In this document: in pieces, positions 15,111 through 22,933 of the stretch
Position numbering within the stretch: the first letter of the stretch is position 1
Layout of the letters: every line of letters begins with the position of its first letter
Assembly: GCA_028288965.1 (NCBI GenBank)
Contig: JAQGHD010000005.1
Location: forward strand, 1 to 47,529
Source: Candidatus Saccharimonadota bacterium
GTDB taxonomy: Bacteria > Patescibacteriota > Saccharimonadia > Saccharimonadales > JAQGHD01
Direction: 5' to 3'
Length of the DNA stretch: 47,529 nucleotides
The notes under the pieces: model-generated
Told to the model about the DNA's origin: nothing
Seen by the model: the letters and a program-made list of their open reading frames with translations, nothing else
The model's database searches: none
Translations under genes and position numbers: made by a program

Positions 15111-15187
15111 CGGGGTGTGGCGCAGTTGGCTAGCGCGCCGCGTTTGGGACGCGGAGGTCGGAGGTTCGAGTCCTCTCACCCCGACCA
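15111..15187 (+). tRNA. tRNA-Pro (anticodon TGG)
   Basis: Acceptor CGGGGTG / CACCCCG, anticodon arm CCGCG-TTTGGGA-CGCGG, T arm GGAGG-TTCGAGT-CCTCT with one weak closing pair, discriminator A and an encoded CCA (15185-15187). Confidence 0.95.
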
Positions 15188-15290
15188 GTAGATATTTCAG
15201 CTAAATCCAACTAGCACGTAGGTTCGTAACCAATTCATTGCAAATGGCGTCTAAGTCATATTGTGCGACACAAAATCAATATAGGCAGTA

Positions 15291-15319
15291 TTGACATATC
15301 AATCTGTTTATGCTAGTAT
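15291..15319 (+). promoter_or_regulatory. Sigma70 promoter of the gene at 15330
   Basis: TTGACA (15291-15296), 17-base spacer, TAGTAT (15314-15319), then 10 bases to the ATG. The -35 box also looks like an in-frame TTG start, which makes the longer reading frame unlikely. Confidence 0.8.
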
Positions 15320-15329
15320 ATCAATATTT

Positions 15330-15839
15330 ATGAATCAGATAATTACAACGCCAGAAACTTTGTATCAAGATCACAAGAGTATCTCACACAAACTAGATGT
15401 AGCTCGTATGGATGTCGCTACTAAAAGCCAGAGCTTCGACTATGCAGAATATGTAGAAAATGAGGCAATTAGGCAGGCTAAAAAGTCTAGAATTGGCCAC
15501 TTCCTGGCAAAGGTTACCCCTAGCCTAGTCCCCGAACTCCCTATCGTCGGAGCCCCTGTTAAACTTTATAAACTTTTTCCATTTAGCGAATCACCTTACA
15601 CTGAAGTAGCGGGTAGAATTAAACAAACTGAAGCATCGCTTAGAGATGAGGCCGTGAAAAATCACGATGAGGTCTCGGAAGCATATGATACCAATATGGC
15701 AGCCGCTGTAGCCGATTACGAGACTGACCCAGACAAGTATCATCAACAGGCAGTAGAAGAAGCCCAGTCTAAAGGTATACCAATCCACTTTAGTGGTGAC
15801 GTAGCTGCAAATGTCCACACAATCCAACCTCGCCTCTAG
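15330..15839 (+). CDS. Unknown protein, largely helical
   Basis: 169 residues from the ATG at 15330. An upstream in-frame TTG at 15291 is the -35 box and is rejected as a start. No domain recognised. A semi-hydrophobic central stretch (ELPIVGAPVKLYKLFPF, about 68-85) is flanked by charged, Ala/Glu/Lys-rich helices that might form coiled coils. There is no signal peptide. The gene is AT-rich and, with the next one, lies directly downstream of tRNA-Pro, where acquired genes often insert. Expected leader is only about 4 bases. Confidence 0.6.
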   Translation: MNQIITTPETLYQDHKSISHKLDVARMDVATKSQSFDYAEYVENEAIRQAKKSRIGHFLAKVTPSLVPELPIVGAPVKLYKLFPFSESPYTEVAGRIKQTEASLRDEAVKNHDEVSEAYDTNMAAAVADYETDPDKYHQQAVEEAQSKGIPIHFSGDVAANVHTIQPRL

Positions 15840-15844
15840 CATAA

Positions 15845-15873
15845 TTGACAAACGAAATTTATGTTAGTATAGA
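15845..15873 (+). promoter_or_regulatory. Sigma70 promoter of the gene at 15897
   Basis: TTGACA (15845-15850), 17-base spacer, TATAGA (15868-15873), with an A-rich 23-base stretch before the ATG. It begins 5 bases after the previous stop codon, so the neighbours are transcribed separately. Confidence 0.8.
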
Positions 15874-15896
15874 AGAGTAAAACAGAAAAAATAAAA

Positions 15897-16781
15897 ATGT
15901 CAGACCAAGATCCTACATCTCAACTACCATCACAGTTATCACCAGAATTCAGTGAGATTGTTGGTAATATAGAGGTTTTTAGACGTCCTATAGCAGAGCT
16001 GCCTGAAGTCGGTGACGATGTTATTTTGGGACAAGAGTTCTGGTCTAGAGCTGCTTTGATACCGGGAGAAGAAGGACCCAACTATAACAACATGCCAGCT
16101 TTTGGCTTTGGTATTCACTACAAAGGAGAAGAAGCTGTTCTTACGGTACCAAGTCTTGATTATGTTAATCAATTTGTTGACACTCATAATCCTGGAGGAT
16201 TTCATTTTGAAGACTCAAGTAATGGCAATTTAGATGGCGAAGAGTTTTTGCGTATTACTGCTCAGAAGAAATTCTTAGTCTCTCAGGATAGAAGTAAACC
16301 TTTTAAGGTCTATGATGCTGCCACGCGATGCCTTAAGCATGGAAGCGATGTATACATAATTGTCACAGATTATTATGAACACGACAGGACTGATCATCTT
16401 GGTCTTTCTGCTATTGAAGGATCTGAGGCTCAAAAAGTAGTCTCATTAGTTGAGGCATTACTAGAGACGGACTATATTAAGACTAACGATACTAAGGCTC
16501 TTGATGCCTTGCTCTCAAGCCTATCTGATTATGCTTTGCTTCCAAGTCGGCCAGTGACAGAGTTTGATAAGGAGGCAAAGGTAACGGTGAGGGACATAAT
16601 ACAATCTCTCATTAGATCCTTTGCAGGAAATTTGGCTATCCTTAAGTTTGGGCCTTCTTTAGAACTCGATAGTCTCAAAGAGCACACTAATGAGATTGCT
16701 AAAGACTACCTTCTAGATTTTGATGTTATCGACCAAAAAATAGCCGAGCTACAAGCTTTACCTGCTCCACCATTCTCCTAG
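15897..16781 (+). CDS. Unknown soluble protein
   Basis: 294 residues, acidic, without membrane helices or signal peptide, and no family I recognise. The first 180 residues look mixed alpha/beta, the rest mainly helical. A strong promoter but no Shine-Dalgarno sequence precedes it; the A-rich leader could enhance initiation. AT-rich codon use sets it and its upstream neighbour apart from the flanking housekeeping genes. It converges on ymdB with a 29-base gap. Confidence 0.65.
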   Translation: MSDQDPTSQLPSQLSPEFSEIVGNIEVFRRPIAELPEVGDDVILGQEFWSRAALIPGEEGPNYNNMPAFGFGIHYKGEEAVLTVPSLDYVNQFVDTHNPGGFHFEDSSNGNLDGEEFLRITAQKKFLVSQDRSKPFKVYDAATRCLKHGSDVYIIVTDYYEHDRTDHLGLSAIEGSEAQKVVSLVEALLETDYIKTNDTKALDALLSSLSDYALLPSRPVTEFDKEAKVTVRDIIQSLIRSFAGNLAILKFGPSLELDSLKEHTNEIAKDYLLDFDVIDQKIAELQALPAPPFS

Positions 16782-16810
16782 CTCGAGGACACTCGGTTGC
16801 TCTCGACCAG

Positions 16811-17602
16811 TTACTCAATAATTTTATGGACTGACTCGATATTTTCGGACAGTCCTTTTCTATTTACCTTGATAAGTACAGCATTGAATTGCAATGGGCC
16901 TTCGGTTTCTAGGGCATTAGGTTCGGTGGTGTGGTCTCGCCAGCGACGAATAATAATATCGGTTTTAACACCCAGGCTGGAATGCAATGTACCGCACATA
17001 CCAACATCACTTATGTAACCCGTGTGTTGGGGCAAAATCATGGCGTCGGCGGTGGGGACGTGCCAATGATCACCAACTACAGCGCTCACGCGGCCATCCA
17101 GGTAATAACCAAACACGCGTTTTTCGCTGCTGAAGTCACCGTGGAAATTTACAACGGTGGCAGCTTTTTGTTCGTGAGCATTAGCTTTTAAAATTTGATC
17201 AATTTTTTCTAGAGGATTTAAGATAATGGGTGAGTTGTTGCCAACCGTATCACCTAATATAGAAATAACCAGGACTTTCCCCTGCGCTGCTTCAATATAT
17301 TTCCAGCCCGGCCCCGGACAACTGGGCATATTAGCCGGACCAATGACTGGTTGGGCCGGATCTTCTAGCTGGGCCTTAAGTTCTTCACGCTTTGGCGTGT
17401 GATTACCGCCAGTAAAAAAGTCCACGCCAATTTTCTGAAGACGGGCCATATCTTCTGGCAGCATGCCCTTGCCATCACTGACATTCTCACCCTGAGCAAT
17501 TACCAAATCCAACTGATGCTGCTTTTTTAGTTCTGGCAAAACTTTGGCCACCACATCCATGCCAGGGTTACCCATAATGTCACCAATGTAGAGAATGTTC
17601 AT
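16811..17602 (-). CDS. ymdB: YmdB-family metallophosphoesterase (cyclic nucleotide phosphodiesterase)
   Basis: 263 residues. GDIMGNPG at residues 7-14, GENVSDGKG (about 38), TGGNHTPK (about 65), NFHGDFSSEKR (about 148) and VVGDHWHVPTADA (about 175) supply the Asp, Glu, Asn and His ligands of the binuclear metal site. Family members hydrolyse 2',3'-cyclic nucleotides and 3',5'-cAMP and, in Bacillus, influence biofilm behaviour. It follows the RNase Y gene by 9 bases on the same strand, the ymdA-ymdB arrangement known from Firmicutes. Assignment is firm; physiological role here is inferred from that synteny. Confidence 0.92.
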   Translation of the reverse strand: MNILYIGDIMGNPGMDVVAKVLPELKKQHQLDLVIAQGENVSDGKGMLPEDMARLQKIGVDFFTGGNHTPKREELKAQLEDPAQPVIGPANMPSCPGPGWKYIEAAQGKVLVISILGDTVGNNSPIILNPLEKIDQILKANAHEQKAATVVNFHGDFSSEKRVFGYYLDGRVSAVVGDHWHVPTADAMILPQHTGYISDVGMCGTLHSSLGVKTDIIIRRWRDHTTEPNALETEGPLQFNAVLIKVNRKGLSENIESVHKIIE

Positions 17603-17611
17603 GTGGGGTAT

Positions 17612-19126
17612 TTACTTAGCGAATTCGATGGCCCGGGTTTCGCGAATGACATTTACTTTGATGGTACCGGGGTACTGCATGGTGGATTCAATTTTGGTGG
17701 CAATGTCACGGGCCAGCTTAATTGAACCAAGGTCGTCAAGATCGGTTGGTGTTACAAAAACGCGGACTTCGCGGCCAGCACTAATGGCATACGATTTTTC
17801 TACACCGCCAAAACCGTTGGCGACGTTTTCAAGTTCTCGCATGCGTTCGGCAAAGTTCTCGGCACTAATGTTACGGGCTCCAGGACGTGAAGCACTAATG
17901 GCATCAACTACCCGCACGATCAGAGCTTCTGGAGTTGTGGCTTCCATGTCATCGTGATGTGCCTCGGCAGCGTGAGCAACTTCCTCAGGTGCGCCATATT
18001 TACGCAAGATCTCGCCACTAATGTGGTGATGCTTGCCTTCCATTTTGTGAGTGAGGGCCTTGCCGATATCGTGCACCAGAGCTGCGTACTTGGCAATTTT
18101 AACGTTAACGCCCAACTCTTCGGCAATGATGCCAGCAATGTGTGCCATCTCGGTGCTATGTTTAAGCACATTTTGGCCATAACTGGTACGGAACTTGAGC
18201 TCACCTAAAATCTGCAAAATTTCTTTAGGAATACCGATGATGCCTACCTCGCGGGCGGCGTCTTCACCTGCACGAATAACTTCTTTTTGGACATTCTTTT
18301 GAGCTTTTTCTACGACTTCTTCAATGCGGCCGGGGTGCACACGGCCATCTTTGAGGAGCATCTCGAGTGCCTGGCGAGCCACCTCTCGGCGCACTGGGTC
18401 AAAGCTAGAAAGAATAATCATACCTGGCGTATCATCCACCATAATGTCTACACCAGTGGCCCGCTGCAGGGCTTGAATGTTACGTCCCTCTTTTCCAATA
18501 ATGCGGCCTTTCATTTCTTCGTCTTCTAATTTAACGGCCGTTACTGTTCGCTCAGCCGTGACTTCGCTGGCCATACGTTCCATGGCGGCCGTAATAACAT
18601 AGGCGGCTTTTTCCTCAGCGTTTTCCTCAGCTTCGGTTTGTAATTTGGCAATCAAGCCGGTTAAGTCATCCTTAATATCGCGCTCAGTCATCTGCATGAG
18701 TTTGCTAGCAGCATCATCCTTAGTCAGTTTGGCGATTTTCTCTAGTTTGTCTTGCTGCTTGGTGCGAATCTTGCGAATCTCATCCTTTAAGGTCTCGACT
18801 TCTGACTCGGCACCACGCAAAGATTCACTACGCTTATCTAGGGTATCGAGTTTTTTATCCAGCGTTTCTTCACGGTCAAGCAAACGCTGTTCAACTTCTT
18901 TATATTCCTTGCGGCGAGCTTGATCTTCTTTGCGGGCGGCGTCAGCAATTTCAATAGCCTCTTCTTTAGCTTTGGCTACTAGTTTTTCTGCCTCTTTTTT
19001 GGCTTCTTTTTTGGCTTTTTCGGCTTCAGCTTCGGCACTGCCAAGCTTCTTTTTGGTTACGACGGTACTGGCTCCAAAGCCAACACCAAGACCAGCCACT
19101 GCGAGCACAATGGTAATTGGGTCCAT
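17612..19126 (-). CDS. rny: Ribonuclease Y
   Basis: 504 residues: N-terminal membrane helix (about 4-22), a long charged coiled coil (about 30-200, Lys/Glu/Ala-rich), a KH RNA-binding domain (GRIIGKEGRNIQALQ, about 208-222) and an HD hydrolase domain with HSTEMAHIAG and ALVHDIGKA (about 333-365). RNase Y starts mRNA decay by endonucleolytic cleavage at the membrane. Length matches the family (about 510-520). GGAGATAAAC precedes the ATG. It is followed closely by ymdB. Confidence 0.96.
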   Translation of the reverse strand: MDPITIVLAVAGLGVGFGASTVVTKKKLGSAEAEAEKAKKEAKKEAEKLVAKAKEEAIEIADAARKEDQARRKEYKEVEQRLLDREETLDKKLDTLDKRSESLRGAESEVETLKDEIRKIRTKQQDKLEKIAKLTKDDAASKLMQMTERDIKDDLTGLIAKLQTEAEENAEEKAAYVITAAMERMASEVTAERTVTAVKLEDEEMKGRIIGKEGRNIQALQRATGVDIMVDDTPGMIILSSFDPVRREVARQALEMLLKDGRVHPGRIEEVVEKAQKNVQKEVIRAGEDAAREVGIIGIPKEILQILGELKFRTSYGQNVLKHSTEMAHIAGIIAEELGVNVKIAKYAALVHDIGKALTHKMEGKHHHISGEILRKYGAPEEVAHAAEAHHDDMEATTPEALIVRVVDAISASRPGARNISAENFAERMRELENVANGFGGVEKSYAISAGREVRVFVTPTDLDDLGSIKLARDIATKIESTMQYPGTIKVNVIRETRAIEFAK

Positions 19127-19330
19127 GTTTATCTCCTTCAGATCACCCTTGTAGAGGGTACTAAAACTCGGGTACCAACAGTCACTATCACTTCATTAGT
19201 TGGAGATCGAATTTTAGATAATCAAAATTAATAGAATTAGTTCGGATTTCTCCCAAAACGTGAAAATCCTACCTAAATCATACGATATTTCCACGTAGGC
19301 CGCAACGATAAGCGATTTAGGCAAAATAAA
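19127..19330 (-). other. Intergenic region upstream of rny
   Basis: No gene seen. It holds the rny leader, with GGTAC/GTACC (about 19157-19177) able to pair, and an 8-base inverted repeat CCTAAATC (19272-19279) / GATTTAGG (19314-19321) enclosing 34 bases, just after the upstream genes end. The latter could be a processing or termination structure. No consensus promoter was found, only a weak TAAAAT. Confidence 0.4.
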
Positions 19331-19423
19331 TTATACGGCTTTTTTTACCAGACTTATCAATCTGTTTACTAACTGCGGGTCGAAGGCAGTGATATCAATA
19401 GGTTCTTCTTGGTCGCGTTCCAT
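19331..19423 (-). CDS. Candidate small protein downstream of tsaB (30 residues)
   Basis: From ATG 19421-19423: MERDQEEPIDITAFDPQLVN and a further 10 residues to TAA. AAGG lies 8 bases before the ATG. The same reading frame is open back to the TGA of tsaB (9 more codons, ending KVFD), so it could also be a readthrough extension of tsaB or the remnant of a longer C-terminus. The composition (acidic start, amphipathic end) looks protein-like but the ORF is short enough to be chance. Confidence 0.4.
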   Translation of the reverse strand: MERDQEEPIDITAFDPQLVNRLISLVKKAV

Positions 19424-19453
19424 ATCAAATACCTTACCACCGCGCGGTCTTAA

Positions 19454-19846
19454 TCATTTTTTAGGTTTGGTGGTGAAGGCTTCGGCGCCGTAGTTTGGTA
19501 CTGCTGCTTTTTCATTATCACCTTTCAGCAGCCTCTGAATACCAATTTGGATCCAATCTTCACTTGCCGTGGCAACGATGGGCAAATTATTACTCATGGC
19601 CAAGGTGTTTCCAACGCTCAAGCCAATCCTCAGTCCGGTAAAGCTGCCAGGGCCCTTAAAACAGACAACCCCTTGAATATCTTTCCAGTCCTTTTTTTGG
19701 CTCTTTAGGAGGTCTAGGATTTTATTGTGAATAGTCAGGCCCAATTGGCGGTGGGCGCTCCAAGTTTGGTAGGCCAGCTGGCTGCTGTCTTGGAATAAGC
19801 CGATTTCTGCTTCTGGTTTGTCACTGCGGATGGTTAAAATAATCAC
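19454..19846 (-). CDS. tsaB: TsaB-like threonylcarbamoyladenosine protein, single-lobe form
   Basis: 130 residues. The N-lobe of the ASKHA fold is clear: DSSQLAYQTW, then GVVCFKGPGSFTGLRIGLSVGNTLA (about 60-84), the TsaB hallmark. The protein ends soon after at NYGAEAFTTKPKK, so most of the C-terminal lobe of E. coli TsaB (about 230 residues) is missing. TsaB normally scaffolds TsaD and TsaE in making the t6A modification of tRNA. Its start overlaps the end of tsaE (ATGA), so the two are coupled. The short form may be normal in this lineage, or the stop at 19454-19456 may be a truncation (see findings). Confidence 0.82.
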   Translation of the reverse strand: MIILTIRSDKPEAEIGLFQDSSQLAYQTWSAHRQLGLTIHNKILDLLKSQKKDWKDIQGVVCFKGPGSFTGLRIGLSVGNTLAMSNNLPIVATASEDWIQIGIQRLLKGDNEKAAVPNYGAEAFTTKPKK

Positions 19847-20313
19847 GTCTGAAGCCCTTCTAACAGATAAGCCAGGCTAGTCGGACAGCTGAGTTGAAAC
19901 TGACGGCCAGTATCAGATGTTTTATCAATCTGAATTTTTAGCCGATTAACTGGCAAGACTTTGCGTACTGAGTCTGCCCACTCTACCACCACGATATTGT
20001 TACTATCCTCTAAAACTTCTGCCAGTTCTGCGGCTACCACACCAGGATCATTCAGCCGGTAAAAATCAAAATGGTGAAGCTGAAGCTTACCGGCTTGGTA
20101 GACGCGTGAAATTGTAAAACTGGGGCTGGCTACGTTATCACGGCTACCCAAACCTTTGGCTAGCCCACGGACAAATGTGGTCTTGCCGCCACCGACATCG
20201 CTCAGTAACTCAATAACCTCACCGCCCTTTAGGTTATGACCCGTGCGCTCGCCGAGCTGCTCGGTTTGTTCGGAGCCGGTGGATAAAATTGATAACGTCT
20301 TGACGGTATTCAT
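19843..20313 (-). CDS. tsaE: TsaE, ATPase of the t6A tRNA modification complex
   Basis: 156 residues from the ATG at 20311-20313; a longer frame to 20400 reads into the upstream gene and has no TsaE-like sequence. Walker A LLSDVGGGKTTFVRG (about 35-49), SPSFTI (about 62), HHFDFYRL (about 79-86) and VVVEWAD (about 107-113) are the family signatures. The Walker A loop begins SDVGGGKT rather than the usual GDLGAGKT. TsaE hydrolyses ATP to reset the TsaB-TsaD complex during synthesis of threonylcarbamoyladenosine at A37. It overlaps tsaB by 4 bases and the lamin-tail gene by 80 bases. Confidence 0.9.
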   Translation of the reverse strand: MNTVKTLSILSTGSEQTEQLGERTGHNLKGGEVIELLSDVGGGKTTFVRGLAKGLGSRDNVASPSFTISRVYQAGKLQLHHFDFYRLNDPGVVAAELAEVLEDSNNIVVVEWADSVRKVLPVNRLKIQIDKTSDTGRQFQLSCPTSLAYLLEGLQT

Positions 20314-21676
20314 ACGCCGCGTATAGTAGCGCGACTCCACCCACGCCGGCAAGCACAAGCGGATGAACCGAGGCAATTTGTCCGTCACCTCCGCTTCCAC
20401 TTTCGCTACTTTTGGCAGTGGACGCTACAGATTTGGGAGCTTTTTTGGCTGTCTTTTTGGCCGCGGTTTTCTTGGCGACTGTTTTAGTTTTGGCCGCTGA
20501 TTTTGCTGTGGACTTTTTGGCGGCAGCCACTTTTTTAAGCGCCGTTTGCTTACTTAATACCTGTGCAATATTTAGTATGTTTGCCGCCCCTGGGGTTGGC
20601 GTAATCGTCCACTGCCAAACGTCGTTGATTTTGGCCCAAGCCTGATCTTGTTTAGCCTCACCGTAGGCAATTGTTTCACTCACTACCGAGCCATCAGGGC
20701 CCAGCAAGCGTGCTTTGCTGCCGGCATTGGCCAGCACTAGTTTAGTTTGCGCGCTGGTCAGCACCAGGTAATTGTGGGCAGCAATGTGCTCATTTTTAAA
20801 GGTGTATGCATAGCTGTTGGTGTTACCTGTTTCTAGCTTGTAGCCAGCTAGTATTACTTCCGCATCAGTAGGATTATAGAGCTCCGTAAACTCATTATTA
20901 GCATCGGTGCCGGGTGCACCCGGATTGGGGAGCAGCTCGGTGATTTCTAACGGCGCCGTTGGTTCCACGCTTGGCTGGGGAACTTCTGGACTTTCCACCG
21001 GCGGATCAGTGGCAGGCACTGGCGAACCAGGATTATTTTCGGGAGCTGGTGTATCGCCACTTGGCTGCGGACTTTTTTCTGGAACCTTAAGGGTATTGAG
21101 GGCACCTGGCGTTGGCCCTGTGCTAAGCGCAAAATCGGTCTTATTGTTGTTGCTATCTGCCAACACCCCATCGGCACCCGCTAAACGCATAAGGCTACTG
21201 CCACCGCCGGGCGCGAGTGCGGCCGAGGTTTCTGGGCTAACAGCTGTGCCCCAGCCCACGGTGTCCCGGACGGTAGCAACTTTTGACTGATCAACACTGA
21301 CCAGCCGAACATGGCCACCGGCTTGAGCTAGGGTGGGACTAAAATGGTCCGTGGCTAAGTTATTAAGATAATTGGTACTGGTGGTGAGATGAAAGCCACC
21401 TGGTTCTATGGCACCATGGAGCACAATTGTTCTAAAAGGAGTGGTGAGCGGAGTAGTGCTGGCCGAAAAATATTCCAGATGCCAGCTACTTAGATCAATA
21501 GGCGCCTCTGAGACGTTGGTAAGTTCAATAAATTCTTCGCTGGCGCTGGTTTTGCTGCCAGTTTGTATTTCAGAAATCAGTAACGGAGAGAGGATTTTAG
21601 GCGCTGCCAAGACACTCAGTGGCGCAAACAAAAGTGTTAGCGTTAAGACACCATACCCTAGTTTTAGCCTTTTCAT
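20234..21676 (-). CDS. Lamin-tail-domain surface protein with histone-like Lys/Ala linker
   Basis: 480 residues from ATG 21674-21676 (GGGGAAAGCT ribosome site; upstream in-frame codons have no signal peptide). Signal peptide (1-25), lamin-tail domain 1 (about 30-190, LLISEIQTG, EEFIELTNVS), Pro/Glu-rich linker (195-242), lamin-tail domain 2 (243-368, LEITELLPNPG, NEFTELYNP), a Lys/Ala/Thr-rich tract resembling histone H1 (377-424), a membrane helix (437-455) and a basic tail. Lamin-tail domains are beta-sandwiches common on CPR surface and nuclease proteins. Placed between the helix and the domains, the basic tract would lie outside the membrane, where it could bind DNA or acidic wall polymers (inference). 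Confidence 0.85.
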   Translation of the reverse strand: MKRLKLGYGVLTLTLLFAPLSVLAAPKILSPLLISEIQTGSKTSASEEFIELTNVSEAPIDLSSWHLEYFSASTTPLTTPFRTIVLHGAIEPGGFHLTTSTNYLNNLATDHFSPTLAQAGGHVRLVSVDQSKVATVRDTVGWGTAVSPETSAALAPGGGSSLMRLAGADGVLADSNNNKTDFALSTGPTPGALNTLKVPEKSPQPSGDTPAPENNPGSPVPATDPPVESPEVPQPSVEPTAPLEITELLPNPGAPGTDANNEFTELYNPTDAEVILAGYKLETGNTNSYAYTFKNEHIAAHNYLVLTSAQTKLVLANAGSKARLLGPDGSVVSETIAYGEAKQDQAWAKINDVWQWTITPTPGAANILNIAQVLSKQTALKKVAAAKKSTAKSAAKTKTVAKKTAAKKTAKKAPKSVASTAKSSESGSGGDGQIASVHPLVLAGVGGVALLYAAYEYRQDVINFIHRLRTNRAARRAHGS

Positions 21677-21706
21677 AGCTTTCCCCTGAACCTGCTTGTA
21701 AACCAG

Positions 21707-21734
21707 ATTGTAGGCCCCGTTGTAAATAATGCAA
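21707..21734 (-). promoter_or_regulatory. Promoter of the lamin-tail gene
   Basis: TTGCAT (21729-21734), 16-base spacer, TACAAT (21707-21712) on the minus strand. Leader of about 25 bases with a GGGGA ribosome site. Confidence 0.6.
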
Positions 21735-21800
21735 CCATAAGCAAAATGGTTATCCACAGGAATCTTGCTACCCCACCTTGCGCTATACTTAAATAGAGTC

Positions 21801-22334
21801 ATGTTGCAATTAAGCCAAGCTATTACCAATCGTCCAATTTTAAGCCTGCGCACCGGCGGCCAGGTAGGCATAGCGCTGGAGCCAATTATTAACCCAAACA
21901 ACTTAAAGATAGAGGGTTGGTACTGCCAAGACAAATTCAGCAAGCATAAGTTGCTGCTGGTTAGCCGGGATGTTCGCGACATTATTCAGCAAGGCATCGT
22001 GGTAAATGATCATGAGGTCTTAACCGATCCGGATGAAGTTGTGCGGCTTAAAGACATTCTGAAACTTAAATTTGATCTCATTAATAAGCCAGTCGCAACC
22101 GAAAAGAAAAAGAAGATTGGCAAAGTGACCGATTTTGCCACCGAGATGCAAAGTTTGTACGTTATTAAGTTGTATGTCAGCCAGCCAATCCTCAAGAATC
22201 TGTCCGGTGGTATGTTGCTGGTGGATCGCACCCAAATACTAGAGATCACCACCAAGAAAGTGGTGATTCAAGATCCGCTGCAAGGCAAGCCGCTGGCCGA
22301 TACCGCACCTGCTTCAGCCCCCGCCATGCCTTAG
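21801..22334 (+). CDS. PRC-barrel domain protein
   Basis: 177 residues from ATG 21801. Two PRC-barrel-like halves: TNRPILSLRTGGQVGIALEPIIN with RDVRDIIQQGIVVND (about 9-72), and a second with KLYVSQPILKNLSGGMLLV and EITTKKVVIQD (about 118-165), joined by a Lys-rich linker. PRC barrels occur in the photosynthetic H subunit, in RimM and in many small bacterial adaptor proteins, so function is open. TATACT stands 11 bases before the ATG. It converges on recX with a 4-base overlap. Confidence 0.7.
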   Translation: MLQLSQAITNRPILSLRTGGQVGIALEPIINPNNLKIEGWYCQDKFSKHKLLLVSRDVRDIIQQGIVVNDHEVLTDPDEVVRLKDILKLKFDLINKPVATEKKKKIGKVTDFATEMQSLYVIKLYVSQPILKNLSGGMLLVDRTQILEITTKKVVIQDPLQGKPLADTAPASAPAMP

Positions 22335-22933
22335 TTCTCGCTGTGCATTGCACTCTTGATGTCAGCGTAGTTATAGCCCTGGCGGGACAAATACTGCATG
22401 AGTTTTAAGTCATCTTGATAGCGGGTTTGCTGGCGCTTTTTGGCAACCAGTTCTTTGAGCACATCTCGCTCATCGGTTTGGTCCTCTTCTAGCGCCTGGG
22501 CAATAACCTCATCGCTCAGCCGTTTTTGCCGTAGTTCTTGTTGCAGTCGCCGCTTGCTGGTGGCCTTAAGTAGCCGGCGATTATTGACCCAGGCCCGGGC
22601 AAAATCGGCGTCGTTGACAAAGCCGGCTTGGCGCAGCCGATTCAAGACCTGCTCTATTAGCGGTGGTTGATAATCTTTACGTTTTAGGTAATCCCGAATT
22701 TCCCACTCACTGCGCTTGCGCCTGGCGATAAGGTCCAGCACACGGCCATAGGCTTTATCAAATTCGGCATCGCCCAGCAGATTAGCCAGTTCTGTTTCAC
22801 TGTATTCCTGCCCCACCGCCAGGCGGCTGTTGATTAGCCCCAGCTCACTCAAAGCAAAGCTATACTTGTCATCAACAAAAATCGAATACCGATCGGTGCG
22901 CCGAACTTGCTGCTTAATCGCCGTGATTTTCAT
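22331..22933 (-). CDS. recX: RecX, regulator of RecA
   Basis: 200 residues from ATG 22931-22933 (a TTG at 22951 is also in frame). After a short N-terminal domain come RecX three-helix repeats: RRKRSEWEIRDYLKRKDYQPPLIEQV (about 77-102), LRQAGFVNDADFARAWVNNR (about 106-125) and the C-terminal DDLKLMQYLSRQGYNYADIKSAM. RecX binds RecA filaments and limits or modulates strand exchange. It is downstream of recA with one small gene between, overlapping that gene by 20 bases, so the three are probably an operon. Confidence 0.9.
   Translation of the reverse strand: MKITAIKQQVRRTDRYSIFVDDKYSFALSELGLINSRLAVGQEYSETELANLLGDAEFDKAYGRVLDLIARRKRSEWEIRDYLKRKDYQPPLIEQVLNRLRQAGFVNDADFARAWVNNRRLLKATSKRRLQQELRQKRLSDEVIAQALEEDQTDERDVLKELVAKKRQQTRYQDDLKLMQYLSRQGYNYADIKSAMHSEN

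Noticed and set aside
15291-15329. TTG start extending the 169-residue protein by 13 codons.
   Set aside because: The TTG belongs to a TTGACA -35 box with a well-spaced -10 box; the ATG at 15330 is the sensible start.
19454-19456. Genome-wide recoding of UGA as suggested by the open frame after tsaB.
   Set aside because: Many genes here (pilM, yebC-comEC junction, leader ORF at 28413) use TGA as a clean stop at overlaps, so the standard code applies.
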